A stretch of 27,722 nucleotides of DNA from CALFUK01 sp964398295 (GCA_964398295.1 CAYNMW010000040.1:1-27722), one strand, 5' to 3'; shown: positions 1 through 9,041, numbered from the stretch's first letter. Notes: generated by a model not told the origin, from the letters alone. A program made the numbers and translations.

Positions 1-372
1 GCGAATGGCATTCCACACAGCATAAAAATTGACGTCTAAGACTTGTTGTGCTTCTACTGCTGTCATATCAAATACAGTTTTTGGTACACCTCCAATACCT
101 GCATTATTAATCAATACATCGATACGCCCAAATTGACTTCTTGAAAATGCTTCGAGTTTAATTAAATCGTCTTCTTTAGTGACATCGCAGATGAAAGATG
201 CACAGTCTATATTCAATTCATTTAGCGAAAAAGCAGCTTCGTTTACGCGATCTTCTCTTATCCCTGCAATGACTATTTTCGCGCCTTCCTTTCCAAGTCG
301 TTTGGCTAAAGCATAACCTATACCTGTAGCGCCACCAGTTATCACGACTACTTTATCTTTAAACTCTTTCAT
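1..372 (-). CDS. SDR family oxidoreductase, 3' part missing at window edge
   Basis: This is the N-terminal 124 residues of a short-chain dehydrogenase/reductase; the gene starts at ATG (372 to 370) and runs off the left edge. The protein begins MKEFKDKVVVITGGATGIGY, which contains the glycine-rich TGGATGIG cofactor-binding motif of the Rossmann fold. An NNAG motif (near residue 91) is also present and stabilises the central sheet in classical SDRs. The catalytic Tyr-x-x-x-Lys lies beyond the window, so activity and substrate cannot be judged. The family uses NAD(P)(H) to oxidise or reduce alcohols and ketones. It is transcribed away from the M16 genes, so it is not part of their operon. Family assignment is secure, specific function unknown. 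Confidence 0.93.
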   Translation of the reverse strand, partial: MKEFKDKVVVITGGATGIGYALAKRLGKEGAKIVIAGIREDRVNEAAFSLNELNIDCASFICDVTKEDDLIKLEAFSRSQFGRIDVLINNAGIGGVPKTVFDMTAVEAQQVLDVNFYAVWNAIR

Positions 373-524
373 GTTGATTGTTAAGATATGAACTTATTAA
401 AGCTTGCAGAACTTCATTATCCAAGACTACATAGAATTTCTTCCTGAATAATTTTCACATTATTATAACAAAAAAATCAATCACTATTTCAGCATCACAT
501 CATCTTATAAGCAAGAAGAACACG

Positions 525-692
525 ATGGAAGAATTAAATCTAAATATAATCATTAGAACATTTCGCAAACAATATGATCTTACAAAAGATCAAGAAGAAA
601 AAGAGTCTTTGGGTACTATAATCGTCCTGTTGAAAGGGATCCAAATCCGCGAAATAGTCTCATCTACAAATGTGGCAGTTGCTCAATGTTAA
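525..692 (+). CDS. Possible small hypothetical protein (55 aa)
   Basis: An ATG at 525 opens a 55-codon frame ending with TAA at 690-692. The product begins MEELNLNIIIRTFRKQY, is rich in charged residues in its first half, and has neither a signal peptide nor a membrane segment. No family is recognised. It stands alone in an AT-rich gap, with no clear ribosome binding site or terminator, so it may simply be a chance open frame. Listed because a reading frame of this length is otherwise unexplained. Confidence 0.18.
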   Translation: MEELNLNIIIRTFRKQYDLTKDQEEKESLGTIIVLLKGIQIREIVSSTNVAVAQC

Positions 693-839
693 TAGGCTAT
701 ACTACTATATCCAACAAAAAATTTGAGTTTGCTTTTGAGTAAAAAAGTTAGACCCTATACAGTATCCGTTTTCAGAATTGAAAAGTAAATCTTTAGGCTA
801 TTGTTGTCATTTCATAACATCTCGTACATTCGTCCATAA

Positions 840-871
840 TTTGGAAGTTGCTTATATTTTAACCAATTTTG
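840..871 (+). promoter_or_regulatory. Candidate Bacteroidota-type promoter for the M16 operon
   Basis: TTTG at 840-843 is followed 20 bases later by CAATTTTG at 864-871, a one-mismatch fit to the Bacteroidota -33/-7 consensus (TTTG, 19-21 bases, TAnnTTTG). Transcription would begin about position 878. That is downstream of the ATG at 873, which supports starting the M16 protein at 951. Based on pattern match only. Confidence 0.4.
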
Positions 872-950
872 TATGAACTCATTGCATACTTTACTTATTA
901 TTAAGATTATTACAAATTACAAATTTTTTTCACCCTTAAATTCACCTAGT

Positions 951-2276
951 ATGGGAATACGCTGCATCATCATCATGCTATCCTTATTCATGTCAACTCA
1001 TATATCTGCACAAATGAACAAAATTGATTTTGTCGAATTTGATCTGGATAATGGACTTCATGTCATTTTACATCAAGATAACAGCACTCCTATTGTTGTT
1101 ACTTCTGTCATGTATCATGTCGGTTCTAAAAATGAAAAAGTAGGAAGAACTGGTTTTGCCCACTTCTTCGAACATTTGCTTTTTGAAGGTTCTGAGAATA
1201 TAGCCAGAGGAGAATTCGACAAATACATCACAAATAATGGAGGGGCAAATAATGCCTATACCTCCCAAGACAAAACTTACTATTTTGATTTATTGCCAAG
1301 TAATCAATTGGCACTAGGCCTTTGGCTAGAATCTGAGCGTATGTTACATGCAAAAGTAGACATCAAAGGAGTAGAAACGCAAAGAGAAGTTGTAAAAGAG
1401 GAAAGAAGACAGCGTTATGAAAATCAGCCCTATGGTAGTTTTTTACTGAAAGCTTTGGAAAATGCATATTCAGATCATCCTTATCGATGGGCTCCAATTG
1501 GCTCAATGGAAGATTTGAATGCTGCTGAGGAGGCAGATTACAAACAATTCTATAGTGATTTTTATACACCTAACAATGCAGTTCTTTCTATTGCTGGAGA
1601 CTTAGATATCGAAGAAACAAAAGCATTGGTTCATAAGTACTTTGCAACCATCCCAATCAAGAAAGAAAATATATACAGACCAACGGATCAAATGGCGCCA
1701 ATTGCTGGTATCGTCAGAGATACCGTTTATGACAACATTCAGCTACCTGCAGCAATGCAGATTTATAGAATACCTGCATTGGGAACACCAGATTTTTATG
1801 CAGTTCAAATGCTATCTACACTACTTGCAGGAGGACAAAGTTCAAGGTTGTATAAATCACTCGTAGATGAACAACAGCTAGCATTATCCACAGGAAATTT
1901 TGCTTTTGATCTTGAACATCCAGGCATTGCCGTTGCATTTGGCATTTCACAACAAGGTGTTTCTGCAGATCAAGTACATGCAGCAATTGACGAACAAATT
2001 AAGAAAGTACAAAATGAATTGATTGGCGAAAAGGAATTTCAAAAATTGATCAATCAAACGGAAAGTAATTTCATTCAGTCAAATGCACGAGTTTCTGGTA
2101 TTGCTGAAAGTCTGGCTAATTATCACATGTTTTATGGTGATGCTAATTTGGTCAACACCGAATTAGATCGATACTTGAAAGTGACAAGAGAAGATATTCA
2201 GCGAGTAGCAAACGAATATTTCAGAATGGACCAAAGAGCAATGTTGACCTATTTACCAAAAACAAATACACCGTAA
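951..2276 (+). CDS. Secreted M16 family zinc metallopeptidase (catalytic member)
   Basis: This is an insulinase/pitrilysin-type (M16) peptidase. The inverted zinc motif HFFEH is intact, and the distal glutamate pair in VVKEERR lies about 75 residues further on, as expected for the third zinc ligand. Starting at ATG 951 gives a 441-residue protein with a clean signal peptide (MGIRCIIIMLSLFMSTHISA, cleavage near AQ). The upstream ATG at 873 would add 26 residues before it and may precede the transcription start. The protein probably acts in the periplasm. At about 440 residues it has the size of a two-domain M16B subunit. The next gene encodes a second M16 protein lacking the zinc motif, so the two probably form a heteromer like other bacterial M16 pairs. 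The natural substrate is unknown. Confidence 0.93.
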   Translation: MGIRCIIIMLSLFMSTHISAQMNKIDFVEFDLDNGLHVILHQDNSTPIVVTSVMYHVGSKNEKVGRTGFAHFFEHLLFEGSENIARGEFDKYITNNGGANNAYTSQDKTYYFDLLPSNQLALGLWLESERMLHAKVDIKGVETQREVVKEERRQRYENQPYGSFLLKALENAYSDHPYRWAPIGSMEDLNAAEEADYKQFYSDFYTPNNAVLSIAGDLDIEETKALVHKYFATIPIKKENIYRPTDQMAPIAGIVRDTVYDNIQLPAAMQIYRIPALGTPDFYAVQMLSTLLAGGQSSRLYKSLVDEQQLALSTGNFAFDLEHPGIAVAFGISQQGVSADQVHAAIDEQIKKVQNELIGEKEFQKLINQTESNFIQSNARVSGIAESLANYHMFYGDANLVNTELDRYLKVTREDIQRVANEYFRMDQRAMLTYLPKTNTP

Positions 2277-2321
2277 CTATTCAAGCACCTTAGCTTTTCA
2301 AAAAATTAATCATTTAGAATA

Positions 2322-4490
2322 ATGAAAAATACTATATATATATCATTCTTTATATTACTACTATTCAGTTGTAGTAAGCAAGTAACAGCTCCCATAGTAG
2401 ACAAAACTGAAGTGATGACTGAAAAGTCTGAACAGATGGCAGACAAAGTAATGGACGGAGTCAATACCGAGGTATTTAGACACCAGGCGCCAGAGGCAGG
2501 AGAAGCCAGAAAAATTGCACTCGGAAAAACAGAATCCTTTGTTTTGGACAATGGACTTACCGTTGTAGTAGCAGAAAATCACAAACTGCCTAGAGTAGCC
2601 GTTAGGATGACCCTTAAAAATGAAGCACTGTTTGAAGGTGATGAAGCAGGTTATACGTCTATTGCAGGCGATTTGTTGAGCCGTGGAACAACCACAAGAA
2701 CCAAGGCCCAGTTGGATGAGGAGATTGACTTCATTGGAGGAAATTTCAATACTTTTTCAAATGGATTTTTTGCTAGCTCCCTTAAAAAACATTCTGATAA
2801 ATTGATGAATATCGTTTCAGATGTGATTTACAATCCTTCATTTCCAGAAGAAGAATTTGCTAAAATTAAAAAACAAACTTTATCCGGACTTGCAGCTAAT
2901 GCTACAGACCCAAATGCGATGATGTCTAATGTAGCTTCTGCACTAAACTATGGTAAAGACCATGCATACGGAGAAGTGCAAACAGAAGAAACTACAGAAA
3001 ACATCAAATTAGAGACGTGCAAAAATTATGTAGAAAAATACTTCACACCAAGTAATGCTTACTTGACAATTGTTGGAGATGTGACACCTTCAGAAGCAAA
3101 GCGAATGGCAATTGCATACTTTGGTGATTGGGAAGACAAACCTATTGAATTGCATAAAAATAATTCTGCAGAAAGACCTGATGGGACTCAAGTGTCATTT
3201 GTCAATAAAGCAGGAGCTGTGCAATCTGTTGTTCGTGTTACCTATCCTGTTGATTTAAAACCAGGCGCACCTGATGCTGTAAAAGCTTCTGTAATGAATT
3301 CAATTTTAGGAGGTGGCTTCTCTAGTCGTTTAATGCAAAACCTAAGAGAAGATAAAGCCTTCACTTATGGTGCTCGTTCAAGTTTACGTACAGATCCTGT
3401 GGTAGGAAATTTTAATGCAAGCGCGAGTGTACGAAATGAAGTGACGGATAGTACAATTCATGAATTTATTAATGAGCTAGAAAGAATAAATTCATCCCCA
3501 GTTTCAAGTGCCGAACTTACCGGTATAAAAAGCTATATGGCTGGAGGATTCGCAAGGTCATTAGAATCTCCTGAAACCATTGCACGATTTGCACTTAATA
3601 AAATCAGGTACAACTTACCCGATGATTATTATGACACTTATCTACAGAGACTTGAAGCTGTGACAATTGCGGATGTACAGGCAATGGCAAAAAAATACAT
3701 AACGCCACAAAATGCCAATATCGTGGTAGTTGGCAATAAAAATGAAGTCGCCGATAAATTAGTGAAATTTGATAGTAATGGTACTATTGATTTTTATGAC
3801 AATGAAGGGAATATAGTTGAATACCAGGATGTAAGTGCAGATGTGACAGCAGAGTCTGTGATAGCTGGTTATTTAAAAGCAATCGGAGGAAAAGACAAGC
3901 TGATGACTATCAAAGACATTACCATGAATCTAGGTGCCGACATGATGGGCCAAGCAATTGATATGCTACTCATTCAGAAAGAACCTGGAAAGTTAGTAAC
4001 AAAGATAAGTACTCAAGGAATGACAGTCCAGGAAATAATATTTGATGGAGAAAATGGAAAACAAGGTCAAATGGGCCAAACTGTTGAAATGAGTCCAGAA
4101 GATGTAAAGCGAACTCGTAAACAAGCTGTTATTTTCCCAGAACTCCAATATGCAGAAATGGGCAGTATAGCGAAATTGGTAGGTACTGAAAATATTAATG
4201 GCGCTGATACGTATCAAATTGATTTTACTGATGAAGATGGCAATGTTTCTTCTGCGTTTTTTGACACTCAGTCTTTATTGAAAGTCAGAGAGCTCAATTC
4301 TGTAGATGGCCCTGATGGTCAGAAAGCAATGATCACTCAAGATTTTAAAGACTATCAAAATGTGGATGGAATTAAAATTCCATATGAGAGAACCACTAGT
4401 GGTGCAGGGTTACCAGCCCCACTTAAAATGACAATTAAAGATGTCAAATTTAACAGTGGTGTTGAAGATAGTGTCTTTACTGTTGAATAA
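2322..4490 (+). CDS. M16-family lipoprotein without zinc motif, fused to a LolA-like domain
   Basis: This 722-residue protein starts with a lipoprotein signal (MKNTIYISFFILLLFSCSKQ; lipobox cysteine at residue 17). Residues of about 70-480 form a two-domain M16 fold. At the position of HxxEH it has YTSIAGDLLSRG, so it cannot bind zinc in the usual way. It keeps the Arg and Tyr that M16 C-terminal domains use to grip the substrate (SSRLMQNLREDKAFTYG). Residues from about 505 to 722 form an extra beta-rich domain resembling outer-membrane lipoprotein sorting proteins (LolA/LolB-like fold), starting near a IAGYLKAIGGKDKL motif. It lies 45 bases after the catalytic M16 gene and ends at a terminator, so the two form an operon. 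The non-catalytic partner role is inferred; the M16 fold is secure, the C-terminal fold less so. Confidence 0.88.
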   Translation: MKNTIYISFFILLLFSCSKQVTAPIVDKTEVMTEKSEQMADKVMDGVNTEVFRHQAPEAGEARKIALGKTESFVLDNGLTVVVAENHKLPRVAVRMTLKNEALFEGDEAGYTSIAGDLLSRGTTTRTKAQLDEEIDFIGGNFNTFSNGFFASSLKKHSDKLMNIVSDVIYNPSFPEEEFAKIKKQTLSGLAANATDPNAMMSNVASALNYGKDHAYGEVQTEETTENIKLETCKNYVEKYFTPSNAYLTIVGDVTPSEAKRMAIAYFGDWEDKPIELHKNNSAERPDGTQVSFVNKAGAVQSVVRVTYPVDLKPGAPDAVKASVMNSILGGGFSSRLMQNLREDKAFTYGARSSLRTDPVVGNFNASASVRNEVTDSTIHEFINELERINSSPVSSAELTGIKSYMAGGFARSLESPETIARFALNKIRYNLPDDYYDTYLQRLEAVTIADVQAMAKKYITPQNANIVVVGNKNEVADKLVKFDSNGTIDFYDNEGNIVEYQDVSADVTAESVIAGYLKAIGGKDKLMTIKDITMNLGADMMGQAIDMLLIQKEPGKLVTKISTQGMTVQEIIFDGENGKQGQMGQTVEMSPEDVKRTRKQAVIFPELQYAEMGSIAKLVGTENINGADTYQIDFTDEDGNVSSAFFDTQSLLKVRELNSVDGPDGQKAMITQDFKDYQNVDGIKIPYERTTSGAGLPAPLKMTIKDVKFNSGVEDSVFTVE

Positions 4491-4509
4491 CGAAAGCTGA
4501 AATTATACA

Positions 4510-4560
4510 GGATGCTATTGCTAGTCACTAAACAGACTATACGATAGCATCCTTTTTTTT
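4510..4560 (+). terminator. Rho-independent terminator of the M16 operon
   Basis: The stem GGATGCTATTG pairs with CGATAGCATCC (11 pairs, one G-U), and an inner stem TAGTC/GACTA extends it. Eight T residues follow at 4553-4560. It begins 20 bases after the stop codon of the second M16 gene and separates that operon from the NTF2-like gene. Confidence 0.9.
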
Positions 4561-4594
4561 GCTCCATTATTTACAATCAATATAGCATAAACAC

Positions 4595-4987
4595 ATGCCA
4601 AACGATCAGCAATTAACTTCCCTTGCAAATGAATTATTTGAATTGTTTCAGAAAGGTGAATGGGATCAATCTCTTAATTGTTTTTCAGCAGATGCTACCA
4701 TTACACAACAATTTGGGAGATCAATAAAGACAGCTACTGCAAAAGAATTCATCAACCAATTGAAACATGGCCCCCTTTCTTCACTTGGGAATCCTACATA
4801 TGTAGACCGTCGTGTTCAAATCATCGGCCAACATGGTTTTGTGGAACAACACATCACCCAACTTAGCATTAAAGGACAATCTCTTCAGGTGCCTGTCTGT
4901 ATTATAGGTCAAGTCAATTCTGAGGGACAAATAATTAAGCTCGAAGAATACCTTGACCCGTCAGCTATTATTAAAGCGCTCAGCTAA
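4595..4987 (+). CDS. NTF2-like / SnoaL-like domain protein
   Basis: This 130-residue soluble protein has the size and layout of the NTF2-like (SnoaL/ketosteroid isomerase-like) superfamily: a helical start (LANELFELFQKGEWDQSLNCF), a typical early motif (FSADATI), and a closing strand with the common ending KLEEYLDPSA. It has no signal peptide. Members act as small-molecule isomerases, hydrolases, or simply ligand-binding proteins, and sequence alone does not tell which. It has its own short leader after the M16 terminator and converges with the sugar isomerase-like gene, so it is likely monocistronic. Confidence 0.75.
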   Translation: MPNDQQLTSLANELFELFQKGEWDQSLNCFSADATITQQFGRSIKTATAKEFINQLKHGPLSSLGNPTYVDRRVQIIGQHGFVEQHITQLSIKGQSLQVPVCIIGQVNSEGQIIKLEEYLDPSAIIKALS

Positions 4988-4996
4988 GAATTGTAC

Positions 4997-5902
4997 TTAG
5001 ACAAAACGTAGTTCTTGCATATAATTAGCTCCAGCAGCAGCACTTTTCATTGGAGTAGAATTATCATACCTCTCTTGTTCTACAATAAAATGATCAACAC
5101 CTTGAGCTTGTGCAACTTTGAGAATACGCGGAAAATCAATCATCCCCGTCCCTAAGTCACATGAAGCATGTTCATCTTCACTATTTTTCATACGGTCCTT
5201 GACATGGACTAATTTGAATCTGTTTGGATATTTTTCCAAATACTCAACTGGATCTGCTCCTCCTGTAACAACCCAATAAATATCCATTTGATGTTTGACT
5301 AAATCAGCATCTGTGTTCTCCATTAAAAAATCATGTGGTATCATTCCTGAAAAAGGAATAAACGAATAAGCATGATTGTGATAGGCAAATTGAACTCCTT
5401 CTGCTTTACATATTTCTCCACATTTATTAAATCGCTCTGTCACACGCTTCCATGCATCCTGACTTACTTGTGGACCAATGTACGGACAGACTACATAATC
5501 CATCCCCACCTCGGCAGCCTGACTTGCTTTGCGTTCTAAATCTTCATTAATGTTGATGTGACTAGAGGCCATTTTCAGACCAAGATCATTCAGAACTGTG
5601 CTAAATTCTTTGGGAGAATGATTCCACAAAAACCCTTGTGGACCATCATAACTTTCTATTTTGGTATACCCCATCTCAGCCAATTGCTTAATTATGCCAA
5701 CCGGGTTCTCTTCAATTACATCTCTCAATGTATAGAGTTGGATACCAAATGATTCGATGTCTTGTTTGTTAACAGATCCAATCAGTTCTTTAGCAGCGTG
5801 CTCAGCTTCATTAGATTTATTTTTACATCCAATAATCCCCAAACCTAAAGTCGCCGCTCCCAGGACTGCACCTGATCTTATAAATTCTCTACGTTTTTTC
5901 AT
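4997..5902 (-). CDS. Tat-exported sugar phosphate isomerase/epimerase-like lipoprotein
   Basis: This is a xylose isomerase-like TIM-barrel protein. The chosen start (ATG 5902 to 5900) gives 301 residues beginning MKKRREFIRSGAVLGAATLG; an upstream in-frame ATG at 5935 would add 11 residues in front of the signal. The RREFI motif, the hydrophobic stretch and the following GIIGC make a twin-arginine signal with a lipobox cysteine, so the protein is probably folded in the cytoplasm and exported as a lipoprotein. Barrel features include FGIQLYTLRD, a YHNHAYSF segment carrying likely metal-binding histidines, LVKHQMDIYWV, and HVKDR near the end. Similar exported proteins are common in Bacteroidota and are thought to act on sugars, but the substrate here is unknown. 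Its stop lies only about 10 bases from that of the NTF2-like gene. Confidence 0.85.
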   Translation of the reverse strand: MKKRREFIRSGAVLGAATLGLGIIGCKNKSNEAEHAAKELIGSVNKQDIESFGIQLYTLRDVIEENPVGIIKQLAEMGYTKIESYDGPQGFLWNHSPKEFSTVLNDLGLKMASSHININEDLERKASQAAEVGMDYVVCPYIGPQVSQDAWKRVTERFNKCGEICKAEGVQFAYHNHAYSFIPFSGMIPHDFLMENTDADLVKHQMDIYWVVTGGADPVEYLEKYPNRFKLVHVKDRMKNSEDEHASCDLGTGMIDFPRILKVAQAQGVDHFIVEQERYDNSTPMKSAAAGANYMQELRFV

Positions 5903-6061
5903 GTGTCTTGATTTTCTTAAAAGTAAGAAATGCATTTAATATAAGTTTCAATATCATAAAGGAATAGAATTGAACCTGCAAATTCCATCTTCAAATGGCC
6001 CATTTCTTTAAGTTTATTCTTCTAATTATATTGAGTCATTAATCAAGGAAAACACAGTCAC

Positions 6062-7624
6062 ATGTTTTATCTCACACAAGCCGTACATCGGAATGCCCAA
6101 ATCAGAGGCAATAAAATTGCAACCATACAAGGCACTCGCCAACGAACCTGGGGTGAATTCAGAGATCGCATAGCAAAATTTGCCAAAGGGTTGCACGCAC
6201 TCAATGTGAAAGCGGATGATAAGATTGCAATACTTGCATTAAACTCAGATAGGTATTTTGAGTACTATTTTGGTGTGCCGTGGGCGGGAGCTTGTGTTGT
6301 CCCTTTGAATATCAGATGGTCACCTGTTGAGAATGCCTATTCATTAAAAGATGCCGGTGCTCGAATTTTAGTCGTTGATGATACCTTCGCTAAAATGATC
6401 CCTGCATTAAAAGCGCAGGGAGTCGAATTGGAACATATCATTTTTATAGGAGATGGAGAGTTACCAGATGGATGTATTAGTTATGAAAGCATGATTGCAG
6501 ATAATGAACCTGCTGTGGATGCTTATCGCAAAAATGATGACTTAGTTGGTATATATTACACTGGTGGCACAACTGGATTTCCGAAAGGAGTTATGTTGAC
6601 TCATACCAATGTATGGACAAGTGCAATTGCCTTAGTAACAGAGGTGGGTCTAAAAGAATCGAATAGACTTCTTCATGCAGCACCTATGTTTCACCTTGCA
6701 GATGGAGCCATGACTCAGGGAGGCATCATTGCAGGTTGTAGCCATTGTTTCATACCTATGTTTACACCCGACGGCACGATTAAAGCTATTCAAGATTATC
6801 GAGCTACACACGCTGTATTGGTACCAGTCATGATTCAAATGACCATCAATCATCCAGATATCAAGACTGCAGATTTATCCTCATTTGAATATGTCTTGTA
6901 TGGTGCTTCACCAATCGCAGAAAGCGTATTGATACAAGCAATGGAAACATTACCTAATGCTGTATTTGCCCAAGGCTATGGACAGACAGAACTTGCTCCT
7001 CTTGCAACCATGCTCGCTCCAGAATATCATGTAACGGAGGGACCAAACGCAGGTAAGTTGAAATCTGCTGGCAAAGCAATTTGTTGTGTCGAAATAAAAA
7101 TTGTTGGCGAAGATGGGACTACACTTCCAAGTGGTGAAATTGGTGAAATTGCGGTAAGTGGCCCCAATACTATGGTTGGGTATTGGAACAAACCAGAAGA
7201 AACTGCTGTCTCATTAAGAAATGGCTGGGTCCACACTGGTGATGCTGGATACATAGATGATGATGGATTTATATTCCTTGTTGACAGAGTAAAAGATATG
7301 ATTGTCTCTGGTGGCGAAAATGTGTATTCGGCAGAGGTAGAAAATGCCGTGATGAATCACCCAGCAGTTGATCAGGTTGTTGTTATTGGAATACCTTCAG
7401 ATGAATGGGGAGAACAGGTGCACGCCGAAGTGATATTGAAAGATGGACAAACAGCGACTCCTGAAGATATCATCAGCAAGACTAAAGAATATATAGCCAA
7501 TTACAAATGTCCACGAAGCATTTCATTCAGGACGGAAGCTTTTCCATTGTCTGGTGCAGGTAAGTTATTGAAACGAGATGTACGAAAACCCTATTGGGAA
7601 GGAAAAGATCGTCAGATAAATTAA
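6062..7624 (+). CDS. Acyl-CoA synthetase (AMP-forming, ANL superfamily)
   Basis: This 520-residue cytoplasmic enzyme should activate a carboxylic acid with ATP to an acyl-adenylate and then form the CoA thioester. The order of signature motifs is complete: the phosphate-binding loop YYTGGTTGFPKG (residues about 165-176), the adenine-binding YGQTE, the hinge region HTGDAGYIDDDGFIFLVDR, SGGENVYSAEVE, and the C-terminal catalytic lysine K501 in LSGAGKLLKR. Its length fits the medium/long-chain fatty acyl-CoA ligase (FadD/class I) group. The acyl specificity cannot be read from the sequence. It ends at a bidirectional terminator. A fatty acid or aryl acid substrate is equally possible. Confidence 0.92.
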   Translation: MFYLTQAVHRNAQIRGNKIATIQGTRQRTWGEFRDRIAKFAKGLHALNVKADDKIAILALNSDRYFEYYFGVPWAGACVVPLNIRWSPVENAYSLKDAGARILVVDDTFAKMIPALKAQGVELEHIIFIGDGELPDGCISYESMIADNEPAVDAYRKNDDLVGIYYTGGTTGFPKGVMLTHTNVWTSAIALVTEVGLKESNRLLHAAPMFHLADGAMTQGGIIAGCSHCFIPMFTPDGTIKAIQDYRATHAVLVPVMIQMTINHPDIKTADLSSFEYVLYGASPIAESVLIQAMETLPNAVFAQGYGQTELAPLATMLAPEYHVTEGPNAGKLKSAGKAICCVEIKIVGEDGTTLPSGEIGEIAVSGPNTMVGYWNKPEETAVSLRNGWVHTGDAGYIDDDGFIFLVDRVKDMIVSGGENVYSAEVENAVMNHPAVDQVVVIGIPSDEWGEQVHAEVILKDGQTATPEDIISKTKEYIANYKCPRSISFRTEAFPLSGAGKLLKRDVRKPYWEGKDRQIN

Positions 7625-7655
7625 TAACATAAGTTAGTTTGTCTAACTCAGGTAA

Positions 7656-7698
7656 ATAAAAAGGCCTGCTTATTCGATTGAGTAAGCAGGCTTTTCTT
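7656..7698. terminator. Bidirectional terminator between convergent genes
   Basis: A 12-base-pair stem (GCCTGCTTATTC with GAGTAAGCAGGC, one G-U) closes on the loop GATT at 7664-7691. It is flanked by an A run on the left (7658-7662) and TTTT on the right (7692-7695), so it can end transcription from both the acyl-CoA synthetase and the gene facing it. A weaker hairpin (AGTTAG/CTAACT) lies just upstream at 7632-7648. Confidence 0.9.
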
Positions 7699-7716
7699 TC
7701 TATTTAAAATTATTTA

Positions 7717-8271
7717 TTATCTCCAGGACCAACCAAACTTAAGTCGTAGTCCAACTACTGGTGAGGATAAGTCTGCGCCAGAAACGGAAGATCGATCTAC
7801 ACCAGTCACAAATCGATACCCACCTTCAAGTCCTATTCTAAAGAAACGAAACACATTAATTTCAAGTCCCGCACTGGGTTCGAATACAGCTACATTCTCA
7901 GAAGACTCTCCGCTTATTTCTAAATCACCTCGCCCACCTTTCATATAGATAGCAGGATGTATATTTCTATTAGAATTAAAAGTATAGCCAAGTAAAAAAT
8001 CATTGCCATTGATTTCCACATCACGACCATCATCCAAGGTCTCGCCAGCTCCATATCCAGACCAGCCAATTAGAAAGTCATTGTTGAGTTCAAAAACAAA
8101 AAACCCACCATTGTTGAGGCTAAACTCTTCATCAAATCTGACTAAGCCGTTCGTGTAGCCTCCCCACACACCAGATAAATGAATACCGTGATTATTAAAA
8201 ATGGTTTCTTCCCGTTGTCCAAAAACGATTACTGTTATCAGTAAACATAAAAGTGTAGAAATGTACTTCAT
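7717..8271 (-). CDS. Secreted protein, probable outer-membrane beta-barrel, family unknown
   Basis: The 184-residue product has a signal peptide (MKYISTLLCLLITVIVFGQ, cleavage near the Q). The mature part alternates polar and hydrophobic residues in short strands (LGYTFNSNRNIHPAIYMKGG, FRIGLEGGYRFV) and ends GLRLKFGWSWR with a terminal aromatic-rich strand, as in small outer-membrane barrels. No specific family is recognised. It has a leader of about 200 bases shared with the divergent sigma factor gene. It could instead be a periplasmic beta protein. Confidence 0.75.
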   Translation of the reverse strand: MKYISTLLCLLITVIVFGQREETIFNNHGIHLSGVWGGYTNGLVRFDEEFSLNNGGFFVFELNNDFLIGWSGYGAGETLDDGRDVEINGNDFLLGYTFNSNRNIHPAIYMKGGRGDLEISGESSENVAVFEPSAGLEINVFRFFRIGLEGGYRFVTGVDRSSVSGADLSSPVVGLRLKFGWSWR

Positions 8272-8438
8272 ATTTATAGTTTTTCATTGGTAATTATAGG
8301 AATGACGCAATCCACCAGGAAAAGGTTGCATCAAGTTTCCGCTTTACGACATTTTAAATATACCTTAACAAACATCGAAGGGTTATATATGTACATAAAC
8401 AGCACATTCACAAATCCATACGTTTAAATATTAAGTGG

Positions 8439-8470
8439 GTTGTTTTTTGACGAAGAATGAGTTACTTTTA
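8439..8470 (+). promoter_or_regulatory. Possible promoter of the sigma factor operon
   Basis: GTTG at 8439-8442 and TACTTTTA at 8463-8470, spaced by 20 bases, each fit the Bacteroidota -33/-7 consensus with one mismatch. The start codon is only seven bases after the -7 box, implying a very short leader. Weak evidence from pattern only. Confidence 0.25.
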
Positions 8471-8477
8471 AGTATAC

Positions 8478-9041
8478 ATGAATTACTCAATTAGCATACA
8501 TCATAATGAAGATGATTTCATTGCTGCCTGCATAGCTAAGGAACATTGGGCGCAAAAGAAATTATATGAGGAGAACTATCCTCGGATGATGGCTATTTGT
8601 ATGAGGTATGCTAAAAATGAGCATGACGCATTGGATGTACTACATGAAGGGTTCATTAAGGTTTTTAAAAATATACATAAATACAAACCTGGCACTTCAT
8701 TTACTTCTTGGCTGAGTCGCATTATGATAAATACAGCGATCGACGCATATCGAAAAAACACCAGACGTAGAACTGAAGACCTGGAGAAGGTACATGATGC
8801 AAAAAACCTTGATCCAGACATTGTTAGTTTAATTTCAGCTAATGAAATTATAGCATGTCTGCAAGAATTGACATATGCATATCGAACGGTCTTTAATATG
8901 TACGTGATAGAAGGATACTCCCACAGAGAAATAGCTGAATCACTTGGAATTACAGAAAGTACTTCCAGATCAAATTTGGTGAAAGCAAGAGCAAAACTTA
9001 AAGCCTTGCTGTACAAACGGAGAATTATAGATGAGAGATAA
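8478..9041 (+). CDS. ECF-type RNA polymerase sigma factor
   Basis: This 187-residue protein has the two domains of an extracytoplasmic-function sigma factor. Region 2 (residues about 24-95) carries the core-binding and -10 recognition helices (LDVLHEGFIKVFKNIHKY, FTSWLSRIMINTAIDAYRK). Region 4 (about 123-177) ends in a helix-turn-helix (YSHREIAESLGITESTSRS) for the -35 element. There is no extra C-terminal domain. It overlaps the next gene by 11 bases, so the two are co-translated. In Bacteroidota such factors usually answer to an adjacent membrane anti-sigma protein, and the next gene has the right layout. The signal and target genes cannot be read here. Confidence 0.95.
   Translation: MNYSISIHHNEDDFIAACIAKEHWAQKKLYEENYPRMMAICMRYAKNEHDALDVLHEGFIKVFKNIHKYKPGTSFTSWLSRIMINTAIDAYRKNTRRRTEDLEKVHDAKNLDPDIVSLISANEIIACLQELTYAYRTVFNMYVIEGYSHREIAESLGITESTSRSNLVKARAKLKALLYKRRIIDER

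Larger units (their letters stand above)
373..950. other. Intergenic region between divergent SDR and M16 genes
   Basis: This gap is 578 bases long if the M16 gene starts at 951. It holds a possible 55-codon reading frame (525-692), a six-base-pair hairpin inside that frame (GATCTT/AAGATC around 571-586) without a T tract, and a candidate Bacteroidota-type promoter at 840-871. No RNA gene, transposon end or conserved protein remnant was recognised in the rest. Confidence 0.5.

Noticed and set aside
8576..9016. Minus-strand open frame of 146 codons inside the sigma factor gene
   Set aside because: Antisense shadow of a clear sigma factor; composition and motifs do not resemble a protein.
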